Shown here: positions 1 through 8,325 of the stretch, piece after piece
How positions within the stretch are numbered: position 1 is the first letter of the stretch
Layout of the letters: the number at the start of each line of letters is the position of its first letter
Source: DATHYU01 sp033722675
GTDB lineage: Bacteria; Actinomycetota; Acidimicrobiia; Spongiisociales; UBA11373
NCBI GenBank assembly: GCA_033722675.1
Contig: JAWVYO010000012.1
Location: 1 to 37,120, forward strand
Direction: 5' to 3'
DNA: 37,120 nucleotides
Program-made: the position numbers and the translations under genes
Notes under the pieces: model-generated
Told to the model about the DNA's origin: nothing
What the model saw: only the letters and a program-made list of their open reading frames with translations
Databases searched by the model: none

Positions 1-445
1 CCGCGGCGAAGGCGTCCATCGTCCCCGTCGAGATCTGCGAGCCGGTGAAGCCGGTGCAGTCGCCGAAGGCGCCCCCGGTGCCCTCCTCGATCGTGAGCGT
101 CAGGTAGTCGTCGAGGTTCGTGCCCGCCAGGCCGCCCGAGGCGACGTAGAGCTTCACGTCGGCGGGAACGATCGACCCGTCGTAGGAGACGGCGATGCAC
201 TCGGTCACCGAGTCGGACGGCTTCATGCCGCTGGCGGTGAACATCGCCGAGCCGCTGTCGTCGTCGGTGATGACGACGGTGCCGGCGGCAAACGTGTTCG
301 AGGTGTTGTCGGTGGTGCCGGAGAAGGCCGCCCGGGTCGCGCCCACCACCGTGAACCCGACGACCAGAAAGGCCGCCACCGGTGCCAGGACGCGAACGAG
401 GAGCATCCAGGCCGGCGACCGATGCTGCTGGTTCTGAGTAGTCAT
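1..445 (-). CDS. TasA/camelysin-like secreted protein, N-terminal part (runs off left edge)
   Basis: An open frame of 148 codons starts at ATG 445 and continues past the left end of the window. The first ~14 residues are polar and basic, followed by one hydrophobic segment (about residues 14-34, LLVRVLAPVAAFLVVGFTVV) and then AAFSGTTDNTSNTFAAGTV. A hydrophobic leader followed directly by a 'F-S-x-T-x-N-x-x-N-x-F-x-A-G-T-V' stretch is typical of the TasA/CalY (camelysin) family, whose members are exported via a SipW-type signal peptidase and form surface fibres. The visible remainder is a beta-rich, acidic, Cys-poor domain. An AGAAGAG stretch just upstream of the ATG can act as ribosome binding site. 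It is divergent from glpD. The family call rests on the leader and the first ~40 mature residues only; the C-terminus and any signal peptidase partner lie outside the window. Confidence 0.6.
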   Translation of the reverse strand, partial: MTTQNQQHRSPAWMLLVRVLAPVAAFLVVGFTVVGATRAAFSGTTDNTSNTFAAGTVVITDDDSGSAMFTASGMKPSDSVTECIAVSYDGSIVPADVKLYVASGGLAGTNLDDYLTLTIEEGTGGAFGDCTGFTGSQISTGTMDAFAA

Positions 446-546
446 TGCACTCTTCTCTCGATTCGCTCTCACTCCTCTGTCGGCGCCGGCGAGCCGCGGC
501 TTCAGTCCTTCGAGGCGGTCGTGGAACTCATTTGGAAGCACCCGAT

Positions 547-558
547 GTGACTAGTCAC
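547..558. promoter_or_regulatory. 12-bp perfect palindrome, candidate operator
   Basis: GTGACTAGTCAC is a perfect palindrome in the 161-bp divergent region between the TasA-like gene and glpD. It lies 48 bp before the glpD start. The arms resemble CRP/GlxR half-sites (GTGA/TCAC), but the spacing is 4 bp rather than 6 bp, so a GntR-type or other dimeric repressor is equally possible. No bound protein can be named. Confidence 0.35.
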
Positions 559-606
559 CGGAAGGGGGACCTCCGGCGGCTGGACTGGGTGGGAACCGCC
601 GCTTGA

Positions 607-2265
607 ATGCATCGCATGACCGATCGCCTCAGCACCGCCCGGTTCGCCCGCAGCCACCAGGTCGACCGCCTCGACGGGGGGTTCGACCTCGTCGTCATCG
701 GAGGGGGGGTGGTGGGGGCCGGGATCGCCGTCGACGCCGCCACGCGGGGGCTGCGGGTGGCGACCGTGGAGCGGGACGACTTCGCCTCGGGGACGTCGAG
801 CCGATCGACGAAGCTCCTCCACGGCGGCGTCCGGTACCTCCCTCAACTCCAGTTCCGGCTCGTGCGCGAGAGCCTGAAGGAACAGAAAGTGCTCGCGCGC
901 ATCGCCGACTACCTCTACGAGCCCTTCGACTTCGTCATCCCCGTCTACCGGGGCCGCGGCTTCGCCGACGCTCCGAAGTGGGCGCGCCACCCCCTCGTCT
1001 TCCCGATCGCCCTCCGCCTCGGCCTGTGGTTCTACGACCGGCTCGGCAGCCGAGGCCGGATGCAGCAGAAACGCCGGCTGTCCGTCGACGAGCTCCGGGA
1101 GCGGTTCCCGAAGATCCGCACCGAGGGCCTCCGCCACGGCGTGCGCTACCAGGACGCCCAGACCGACGACGCCCGTCTCACCGCGATGCTGGCCGCCACG
1201 TCGGTGGAGCACGGGGGCGTGGCCGCCACCTACGTCGAGGCCACCGCTCTCCGCCACGTCGGCGATCGCTACGACATCGACCTGCTCGACCGGCTGTCCG
1301 CACGGACCTGGACGATCCAGGCCCGCACGGTCGTCTCGGCCACGGGCGCCTTCGCCCCGCCTCCCGGATCGGGCGACGAACCCCTGCCCCTCATCCTGTC
1401 GAAGGGAGCCCACCTCACGACCACCACGACGGCCCTCGGGCTCACCGATGCCGCCCTCGTCCTCCCCGAGACCGAGGACGAGCGGGTCATGTTCCTGGTC
1501 CCCTGGCACGGGTACGCCGTCGTCGGCACCACCGACACGCCGTACCACGAGGACCCCGAGCACCCGCTCACCGACGCCGACGACGTCGCCTACATGGTCC
1601 GCCACGTCGAGGAGTACCTCGACGTCGACGATCCCGCGATCCTCTCCTCGTGGTCGGGACTCCGGGTGCTGGCCGGCTCACCCGACGAGGACACCGCCAG
1701 GGCGTCGCGAGAGCACGTGCTGGTGGAACTCCATCCCGGTTACGTCCAGGTGGCGGGCGGCAAACTGACCGGCTACCGCAAGATCGCCGAGGACGCCGTC
1801 GACCGCGTCCTCAAGCACCTCGGCGAGAAGGGCATCCACAGCCGGACCGACCACGTCCCCATCGTCGGCGCCGGCGTCACCAATGCCGTGCGGGTGCGCG
1901 TCGAGGCAGCGGTGGCCCGCATGGGCCTGCCCGACGGATACGACAGAACGCTCCTCGGCCGCTACGGCACGGCCGCCGAGGCGGTCCTGCGCCTCATGGA
2001 CGACCGTCCCGAACTCCTGGAGACGGTCGGCGGCGACCTCCTCACCCTCGCCGAGGTCGTCCACATGGTCCGCAACGAATCCGCGGCCACGATCACCGAC
2101 GTCGTCCAGCGCCGCACCCGCCTCGCCTGGTTCACGGAGGATCACGCCCGTGGCTCGCTCGAGATCATCGGCCGCACCATGGCCGCCGAGCTGGGCTGGG
2201 ACGCCGACCGCCTCGCCGCCGAGCTCCACCGCGTCGACCACGACCTCACCGCCGAGGGGTTGTAG
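607..2265 (+). CDS. glpD: FAD-dependent glycerol-3-phosphate dehydrogenase
   Basis: Oxidises sn-glycerol 3-phosphate to dihydroxyacetone phosphate and passes electrons to the quinone pool at the membrane. The 552-residue protein has the FAD-binding Rossmann motif IGGGVVGAGI at residues 31-40. It is followed by the family stretch SSRSTKLLHGGVRYL that lines the FAD/substrate pocket, a central DAO-type domain with VGTTDTPY, the GLRVLAG and AGGKLTGYRKIAEDAVD motifs, and a C-terminal helical domain with MVRNESAATITDVVQRRTRLAW, as in GlpD/GlpA. Length is normal for the family. ATG 607 is used here; ATG 616 is an alternative, and a GGGTGGGA stretch lies upstream. It is monocistronic and convergent with glyS with 23 bp between the stops. 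No glpK or glpF is nearby. Confidence 0.93.
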   Translation: MHRMTDRLSTARFARSHQVDRLDGGFDLVVIGGGVVGAGIAVDAATRGLRVATVERDDFASGTSSRSTKLLHGGVRYLPQLQFRLVRESLKEQKVLARIADYLYEPFDFVIPVYRGRGFADAPKWARHPLVFPIALRLGLWFYDRLGSRGRMQQKRRLSVDELRERFPKIRTEGLRHGVRYQDAQTDDARLTAMLAATSVEHGGVAATYVEATALRHVGDRYDIDLLDRLSARTWTIQARTVVSATGAFAPPPGSGDEPLPLILSKGAHLTTTTTALGLTDAALVLPETEDERVMFLVPWHGYAVVGTTDTPYHEDPEHPLTDADDVAYMVRHVEEYLDVDDPAILSSWSGLRVLAGSPDEDTARASREHVLVELHPGYVQVAGGKLTGYRKIAEDAVDRVLKHLGEKGIHSRTDHVPIVGAGVTNAVRVRVEAAVARMGLPDGYDRTLLGRYGTAAEAVLRLMDDRPELLETVGGDLLTLAEVVHMVRNESAATITDVVQRRTRLAWFTEDHARGSLEIIGRTMAAELGWDADRLAAELHRVDHDLTAEGL

Positions 2266-2288
2266 CGGACGCGAGTCCGAGGTTCCCC

Positions 2289-3605
<1,317 letters not shown>

Positions 3606-3658
3606 CGGTGCGGTTCCTGTGGGAGAGAGACGCGGATGGTAGGCGGACCGTCGCGGCG

Positions 3659-4387
3659 TCAGGCCGAGCCGGAGCGGTCGACGGCGCCGCCGTAGCGGCG
3701 CTCCCGCCGCATGTACATGCCCACCGCCTCGGCCAGGTGCTCACGGCGGAAGTCCGGCCACAGGGTCTCGGGGAACAGGTACTCCGCATACGCCGACTGC
3801 CACAGCAGGAAGTTGCTCACCCGCTGCTCCCCGCTGGAGCGGATCACGAGGTCGGGGTCCGGCATGCCGGGCAGGTACAGGTTCCGGGCGACCACCGCCT
3901 CGGTGACCTCGTGGGGCTCGATACGGCCGTCCGCGGCGAGGCGGGCGATCCGGCGCGCCGCCTCGGTGATCTCCAGACGGGATCCGTAGTTGAAGGCGAA
4001 GACGAGGGTGAGGCGGTCGTTGTCGGCGGTCAGCGCCTCCGTGTCCTCGATGTGGCCGCGCAGGCGATCGGTGACGCGGGCGTCGAAGCGGTCACCGATG
4101 AAGACGACCCGCACCCCCAGCTCGTCGAGCTCGTCCCTGCGCCGCAGCAGCAGGTCCTCGTTGAACTGCATGAGGAAGGCGACCTCGTCGGGATCGCGTG
4201 ACCAGTTCTCCGTCGAGAACGCGTAGACGGTGAGCCAGCCGATCCCCAGCTCCAGCGCCCCGTGGACGACGTCGAAGAGCGCCTCCTCCCCCGCGGCGTG
4301 CCCCTGGGTGCGGTGCAGGCCGCGGGCGTTCGCCCACCGCCCGTTGCCGTCCATGATGATGGCGACGTGGCGGGGCAGGTCAGGCAT
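3659..4387 (-). CDS. uppS: Isoprenyl transferase (undecaprenyl/polyprenyl diphosphate synthase)
   Basis: Cis-prenyltransferase that condenses isopentenyl diphosphate units into the polyprenyl carrier for cell-wall synthesis. The 242-residue protein has the catalytic motif HVAIIMDGNGRWAN near the N-terminus (Asp13 of MDGNGRW binds the diphosphate). It also has the YAFSTENWSRDPDEV motif, the NYGSRLEI motif, and the C-terminal DLVIRSSGEQRVSNFLLWQS and SEY-like AEYLFPETLWPDF motifs, all standard for the family. The start overlaps the end of recO by 8 bp, implying translational coupling. The exact chain length of the product cannot be told from sequence. Confidence 0.95.
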   Translation of the reverse strand: MPDLPRHVAIIMDGNGRWANARGLHRTQGHAAGEEALFDVVHGALELGIGWLTVYAFSTENWSRDPDEVAFLMQFNEDLLLRRRDELDELGVRVVFIGDRFDARVTDRLRGHIEDTEALTADNDRLTLVFAFNYGSRLEITEAARRIARLAADGRIEPHEVTEAVVARNLYLPGMPDPDLVIRSSGEQRVSNFLLWQSAYAEYLFPETLWPDFRREHLAEAVGMYMRRERRYGGAVDRSGSA

Positions 4388-5099
4388 CGATGGCCGCCAG
4401 GCTGGCCAGGCGCCGGTCCAGGTGGTACTCCATGAACCGCCGGGTCACCCCGATGGCATCGCGCGACAGCGTCGGATCCGCCACCGGGAGTTCGGCCAGG
4501 TCGGCGGCGGCGAGCCGCGCCAGGTACGTGACGAGACCGTCGCGCAGCATCACCGCCCCCGGGGTCCGGCACCGCTCACACAGCACGCCGCCCTCGGGGA
4601 AGGAGAACCGCTGGACGTGGTCGGGCGACCCGCAGCCCGCGCAGTGCTCCAGGGCCGGTGCGACACCGACGACGTCGGCCATCTGCAGGAGGAACGACGC
4701 CACGAGGTCGGGGTGCGGCGGAGCGGCTTCCAGGACGTCGAGTCCCCGGCGCAGCAGGAGGAAGGCACGCACGGCGCTCTCGGCCTCCTGCGTGACCGCA
4801 TCCACCACCTCCACCATCGTCCCGGCCGGCAGGACGCGGTCGAGGTCGCCCCGCAGCCGCGGGTACGCCTCGATCACCGACGCCTGCGTGATCGTGTCGA
4901 GGTTGCGCCCCTCGTAGAGCACGAGGTCGACGTGGGTGAAGGGCTCGAGGCGTCCCCCGAAGCGGCTCTTCGTCTTGCGAACCCCCTTCGCCACGGCGCG
5001 GACCTTGCCGTGGTTCGGACTGAGGAGCACGACGATGCGGTCCGACTCGCCGAGGGGGAACGAGCGGAGGACGATGCCCTGGTCGTGGCGGAGGCCCAT
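4380..5099 (-). CDS. recO: DNA repair protein RecO
   Basis: RecO anneals single strands and loads RecA with RecFR in gap repair. Starting at ATG 5099 (MGLRHDQGIVLRSF) the protein has 239 residues, the usual size. The N-terminal OB fold carries GIVLRSFPLGESDRIVVLLSP and KGVRKTKSRFGGRLEPF, which match the family. A C-terminal zinc-ribbon-like set CAGCG...CERC is present. The frame stays open 23 residues further upstream, but that extension overlaps the divergent pterin dehydratase gene and looks non-coding. A TACGCT box on the minus strand (5109-5114) ends 9 nt before the ATG and is a plausible -10. uppS follows with an 8-bp overlap. Confidence 0.93.
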   Translation of the reverse strand: MGLRHDQGIVLRSFPLGESDRIVVLLSPNHGKVRAVAKGVRKTKSRFGGRLEPFTHVDLVLYEGRNLDTITQASVIEAYPRLRGDLDRVLPAGTMVEVVDAVTQEAESAVRAFLLLRRGLDVLEAAPPHPDLVASFLLQMADVVGVAPALEHCAGCGSPDHVQRFSFPEGGVLCERCRTPGAVMLRDGLVTYLARLAAADLAELPVADPTLSRDAIGVTRRFMEYHLDRRLASLAAIDA

Positions 5100-5143
5100 G
5101 CCCGGCCGAGCGTACCCGGCCCCGACAGCCCCGCCGCGGCACG

Positions 5144-5149
5144 TAGGGT
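5144..5149 (+). promoter_or_regulatory. -10 box TAGGGT of a probable leaderless promoter
   Basis: TAGGGT fits the actinobacterial TANNNT -10 pattern and ends 6 nt before the ATG of the pterin dehydratase gene. There is no Shine-Dalgarno sequence. This spacing predicts that transcription starts at or next to the A of the start codon. Confidence 0.5.
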
Positions 5150-5155
5150 GGATCC

Positions 5156-5434
5156 ATGCCCACACCACTCACCGACACCGAGCGCAGCGACTTCCTCGCC
5201 GAGCATCCCGAGTGGAGCCTGGACGGGGAGACCATCACGCGGACCTTCGAGTTCGCCGACTTCAACGAGGCCATGGGCTTCGTCACACGCGTCGCCCTGG
5301 CGGCGGAGGTGGCCGACCACCACCCCGACATCGACATCCGCTGGAACGAGGTGACGCTGGCGCTCTCCACCCATTCCGAGGGCGCTCTCACCGAACTCGA
5401 CCGGGACCTGGCGACCACGATCGACGCCTGGTGA
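5156..5434 (+). CDS. phhB: 4a-hydroxytetrahydrobiopterin (pterin-4a-carbinolamine) dehydratase
   Basis: Small 92-residue enzyme that dehydrates pterin-4a-carbinolamine, recycling the pterin cofactor of aromatic amino acid hydroxylases. It has also been linked to molybdopterin metabolism. The diagnostic motif ADHHPDIDIRWNEVTLALSTH (about residues 48-68, with the consecutive His pair and the downstream His) is intact, preceded by the family-typical FEFADFNEAMGFVTRVALAAE. The length is normal. No ribosome binding site is seen and a TAGGGT -10 ends 6 nt upstream, so it is probably leaderless. It overlaps the next gene by 4 bp (GTGA). No phenylalanine hydroxylase is visible in the window. Confidence 0.92.
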   Translation: MPTPLTDTERSDFLAEHPEWSLDGETITRTFEFADFNEAMGFVTRVALAAEVADHHPDIDIRWNEVTLALSTHSEGALTELDRDLATTIDAW

Positions 5435-5787
5435 TCGAGGCGCTGGGGTCGCTGGCGCTGCTGTCTGCGGGCGTCGGGACCCTGTCGGCCTTCTGGTTCT
5501 GGGCGACGTCCACCCGCGAGCTGCCCGCCGCCAACCTCGACGAGCTCCGCGAACGCCGCGACGAGCTCGTCGCCATGGCCGAACGGGCCCGCACGCGCCC
5601 CCGCTGGTTCCTCCACGTCGGCCTGGCCCTCGGGCTCGGCCTCGTGGTGGCAGGCCTGTCGGTGGACGGCGCCGGGGGCTGGGGGGTCCTCGGCGGGATC
5701 CTCGCCTGCCTCGCCACCTCCGGCTTCCTCGTCGACCTCGGGTCGCGCCGCCGTCTCGAACGGGCCCTGGACGCCATCGGCGAGTAG
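5431..5787 (+). CDS. Small membrane protein of unknown function
   Basis: A GTG at 5431 overlaps the stop of the pterin dehydratase gene (GTGA) and opens a 118-residue frame in high-GC codon use. The N-terminus is a hydrophobic helix (about residues 2-22, EALGSLALLSAGVGTLSAFW). A charged stretch LDELRERRDELVAMAERAR follows, then two more hydrophobic helices (about 54-72 and 77-93), and a basic, helical C-terminus (SRRRLERALDAIGE). I do not recognise a family. The coupling suggests co-translation with the dehydratase; no function can be inferred. It converges on era with 20 bp between the stops. Confidence 0.65.
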   Translation: MIEALGSLALLSAGVGTLSAFWFWATSTRELPAANLDELRERRDELVAMAERARTRPRWFLHVGLALGLGLVVAGLSVDGAGGWGVLGGILACLATSGFLVDLGSRRRLERALDAIGE

Positions 5788-5807
5788 ACCGAACGGCCCG
5801 ACCGTCC

Positions 5808-6680
5808 CTACATCCCCATCCGGTCGATGACGGTGGGGCGCTCCTGCCAGTCCTTCTCGACACGGGCGCGCAGGTCGAGGAAGACCTTCGTGCCGAGGAG
5901 CGACTCGATGTCCCGGCGGGCCTCGGTGCCCGCCTCCTTGATGAGCGAGCCGCCCTTGCCGATCACGATCCCCTTCTGGGAGTCGCGCTCGACGATGAGC
6001 CGGGCGTCGATGCGCAGCACGCCGTTGTCCTGCTCCTCGAGGTCCTCGATCGTCACCGCCAGCGAGTGGGGTAGCTCGTCGCGCAGGCGGCCGAGGAACT
6101 TCTCGCGGATCAGCTCGGCGATCAGGAAGCGTTCCGGCTGGTCCGTGACCATGTCCGGGGGAAAGTAGGCGGGGCCCTCGGGCAGGAGGGCCTGCAGCTC
6201 CTCGACGAGTGGGTCCAGGCCCTCGGCGTGGAGGGCGCTCAGCGGCACGTAGGCGGCGAAGTCCCACTCCCCCGCCTCGGCGAGCCGCACCCCGATGTCG
6301 TCGGGTCCGGCGGCGTCGGTCTTGTTCACCACGACGACGACCGGGCGCTCCGTGGCCGCGACCCGCTCGGCGATGAGCCGGTCGCCGGGACCGATCTCCC
6401 CGGTGGCGTCGAGCACGAAGAGGGTGGCGTCCGCCTCGGCGAGCGTGCCGTCGACGAGCCGGTTCAGCCGCTCCCCGAGGGCGGTGCGCGGGCGGTGGAG
6501 GCCCGGCGTGTCGACGAAGACGATCTGGGTGTCGCCCGTGGTCAGCACCCCGCGGATCGTGGCCCGGGTGGTCTGCGGCCGGGGCGAGGTGATCGCGACC
6601 TTCTGCCCGACGAGCGCGTTCACGAGGGTGGACTTCCCGACGTTCGGCCGCCCCACGACGGCCACGAAGCCGGACTTCAC
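5808..6680 (-). CDS. era: GTPase Era
   Basis: Ribosome-assembly GTPase that binds the 3' end of 16S rRNA. The 290-residue protein has G1 GRPNVGKST (residues 10-18), a switch region with PQTTRATIRG, G3 DTPG, G4 NKTD and G5 SALHAEG. The C-terminal KH domain contains GIVIGKGGSLIK and the closing DWQERPTVIDRMGM. The start is GTG 6680, which overlaps the stop of the upstream corC-like gene by 4 bp (GTGA). It is the last gene of the phoH-7TM-HD-ybeY-corC-era chain, an arrangement widely conserved for ybeY and era. Confidence 0.95.
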   Translation of the reverse strand: MKSGFVAVVGRPNVGKSTLVNALVGQKVAITSPRPQTTRATIRGVLTTGDTQIVFVDTPGLHRPRTALGERLNRLVDGTLAEADATLFVLDATGEIGPGDRLIAERVAATERPVVVVVNKTDAAGPDDIGVRLAEAGEWDFAAYVPLSALHAEGLDPLVEELQALLPEGPAYFPPDMVTDQPERFLIAELIREKFLGRLRDELPHSLAVTIEDLEEQDNGVLRIDARLIVERDSQKGIVIGKGGSLIKEAGTEARRDIESLLGTKVFLDLRARVEKDWQERPTVIDRMGM

Positions 6681-7864
6681 GAGACGGCGGGCTCGACGCG
6701 CACGCGGGCCACGCGCCGCCCCTGCACCCGTTCGGCCGTGAAGACGAGCGCATCGTGGGTGAACCGCTCGCCCTCCTCGGGCACCCGTCCGGCGAGGCCG
6801 AGGACGAGTCCGCCCATCGTGTCCCACTCGTCGGCGGGCAGTTCGGCGCCGAGGATGGCGGCGAAATCCTCCACGTGCATCCGGGCGTCGACGAGGAAGG
6901 ACCCGCCCGCCAGCGGGGTGACCATGGGCTCCTCGACGTCGAACTCGTCGACGATCTCGCCGACGATCTCCTCGACGAGGTCCTCGATGGTGACGAGGCC
7001 GGCCGTCCCGCCGAACTCGTCCACGACGATCGCCAGGTGCACCTTGCTGCCCTGCAGCTCGCGCAGGAGGTCCGACACGCGCTGGGTCTCGGGGACGAAG
7101 TGGGCGGGCCGCATGATGGCCGTCACCGGCACCGGTTCGGACCCCTCGTCCATGAGCGACAGCAGGTCGCGGGCGTAGAGGACCCCGGCGATGTCGTCGA
7201 GGGACCCGCCGACGACGGGGACGCGGGAGCGGCCCTCCTCGATCACCACGTCGAGGGCCTCGTCGGTGTCGTCGGTGGCCGACACCGTGATCATGTCGAT
7301 GCGGGGGACCATGACCTCGCGCACGATGGCGTCCGTGAACTCGAGGACCGAGGAGATGAGCTGGATCTCCTCGGCGTCGTAGGGGTCGTCGTCGTCCTCC
7401 TCGCTGGTCGAGTCCGACTCCTCGTCGTCCTCGACCTCGATGAGGTCGTTGGCGCGCTCGCCGATGCGCACCGCCGGCTCCAGGATTCGTGCCAGGCGGT
7501 AGGCCGGCACCCGGGGGCGCGCCCGGCCGAAGGACCGCGGCAGCGACTCGGCCAACAGCACGAGGGCCACGCCGAGCCCGGCCAGCAGCGCGAGCAGGGT
7601 CCACCCCGAGGCGACGGTCGTCATGGCCCAGGCCGCAGGCACGGCGGCGGCGACGAGCAGCGCGGCGTGGACGAGTCCCAGCGAGGGCTGGATGGCGGCG
7701 CGGTCCTCGAGGAGGCGCGCCACGGCGTCGGCGCCGGCGACGTCCTCGGCGGCGTCGTGGAGGGCGTCGGCCCGCGGGGTGCGGACCAGCGAGGCGCCGC
7801 CGAACCGCAGGGCGGCTGCGAACACGGTGATGGCGGCGGCCACCACGAAGGCCACGACCGTCAT
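6677..7864 (-). CDS. HlyC/CorC (CNNM-type) transporter-associated protein
   Basis: 395-residue membrane protein of the hemolysin C/CorC family, whose members are tied to divalent cation (Mg2+/Co2+) efflux. Hydrophobic helices lie at the N-terminus (VVAFVVAAAITVFAAALRF and two more before residue 110), forming a DUF21/CNNM-like part. A very acidic linker (EVEDDEESDSTSEEDDDDPY, about 146-165) follows. Next is the IQLISSVLEFTDAIVREVMVPRIDM signature, a CBS pair (VPVVGGSLDDIAGVLYARDLL and VDEFGGTAGLVTIEDLVEEIVGEI), and a C-terminal CorC_HlyC domain. The ATG overlaps the ybeY stop (ATGA). Transport direction and substrate cannot be read from the sequence. Confidence 0.9.
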   Translation of the reverse strand: MTVVAFVVAAAITVFAAALRFGGASLVRTPRADALHDAAEDVAGADAVARLLEDRAAIQPSLGLVHAALLVAAAVPAAWAMTTVASGWTLLALLAGLGVALVLLAESLPRSFGRARPRVPAYRLARILEPAVRIGERANDLIEVEDDEESDSTSEEDDDDPYDAEEIQLISSVLEFTDAIVREVMVPRIDMITVSATDDTDEALDVVIEEGRSRVPVVGGSLDDIAGVLYARDLLSLMDEGSEPVPVTAIMRPAHFVPETQRVSDLLRELQGSKVHLAIVVDEFGGTAGLVTIEDLVEEIVGEIVDEFDVEEPMVTPLAGGSFLVDARMHVEDFAAILGAELPADEWDTMGGLVLGLAGRVPEEGERFTHDALVFTAERVQGRRVARVRVEPAVS

Positions 7865-8325
7865 GGCAGCTCCCGTCCGAGGGACACGAGGATCTGCTCC
7901 TCCCGTTCCTCCATCCGACGAGCGGACCGCTCGTCGGAGTGGTCGTACCCCAGGAGGTGGAGGATGCCGTGGACGAGCAGCAGCTCGAGGAAGGCGGTGT
8001 CGTCGATCCGCTCGGCCTGCGCCCGCCGCACGATCTCGTCGGGGCACAGGAACACGTCCCCGAGCACGAGGGGCGGTTCGTTGGCGACGGGCCGGGGCAG
8101 CGACCCGGGCTCCAGGTCGAGGACCGGGAAGGCCAGCACGTCGGTGGGCCCCTCGCGTTCCATGAAGCGCCGGTTGTACTCGGCCATCTGGTCGGGTGGC
8201 ACGAGCATCACCGCCACCTCGGTCCCCTCGGGCAGCCTCTCGGCGTCGAGCACGCCCTCGGCGATGGTGCGCAGCGTCTCGAGGTCGAGGGGCTCGTCCT
8301 GTTCGTCGGAGATGAACACGGTCAC
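7861..8325 (-). CDS. ybeY: Endoribonuclease / rRNA maturation factor YbeY
   Basis: Zinc-dependent RNase acting in 16S rRNA 3'-end maturation and ribosome quality control. The 154-residue protein carries the zinc motif HGILHLLGYDH (His119, His123, His129) and the upstream family motif EYNRRFMEREGPTDVLAFP. The start is GTG 8325, overlapping the 7TM-HD gene stop by 4 bp (GTGA). There is no clear separate ribosome binding site, consistent with translational coupling. The phoH-7TM-HD-ybeY order matches the arrangement in many bacteria. Confidence 0.95.
   Translation of the reverse strand: MTVFISDEQDEPLDLETLRTIAEGVLDAERLPEGTEVAVMLVPPDQMAEYNRRFMEREGPTDVLAFPVLDLEPGSLPRPVANEPPLVLGDVFLCPDEIVRRAQAERIDDTAFLELLLVHGILHLLGYDHSDERSARRMEEREEQILVSLGRELP

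Noticed and set aside
3606..3658. Possible T-box or glycine riboswitch before glyS
   Set aside because: The 53-bp gap is too short and has no T-box sequence or aptamer-like pairing; only a ribosome binding site is visible.
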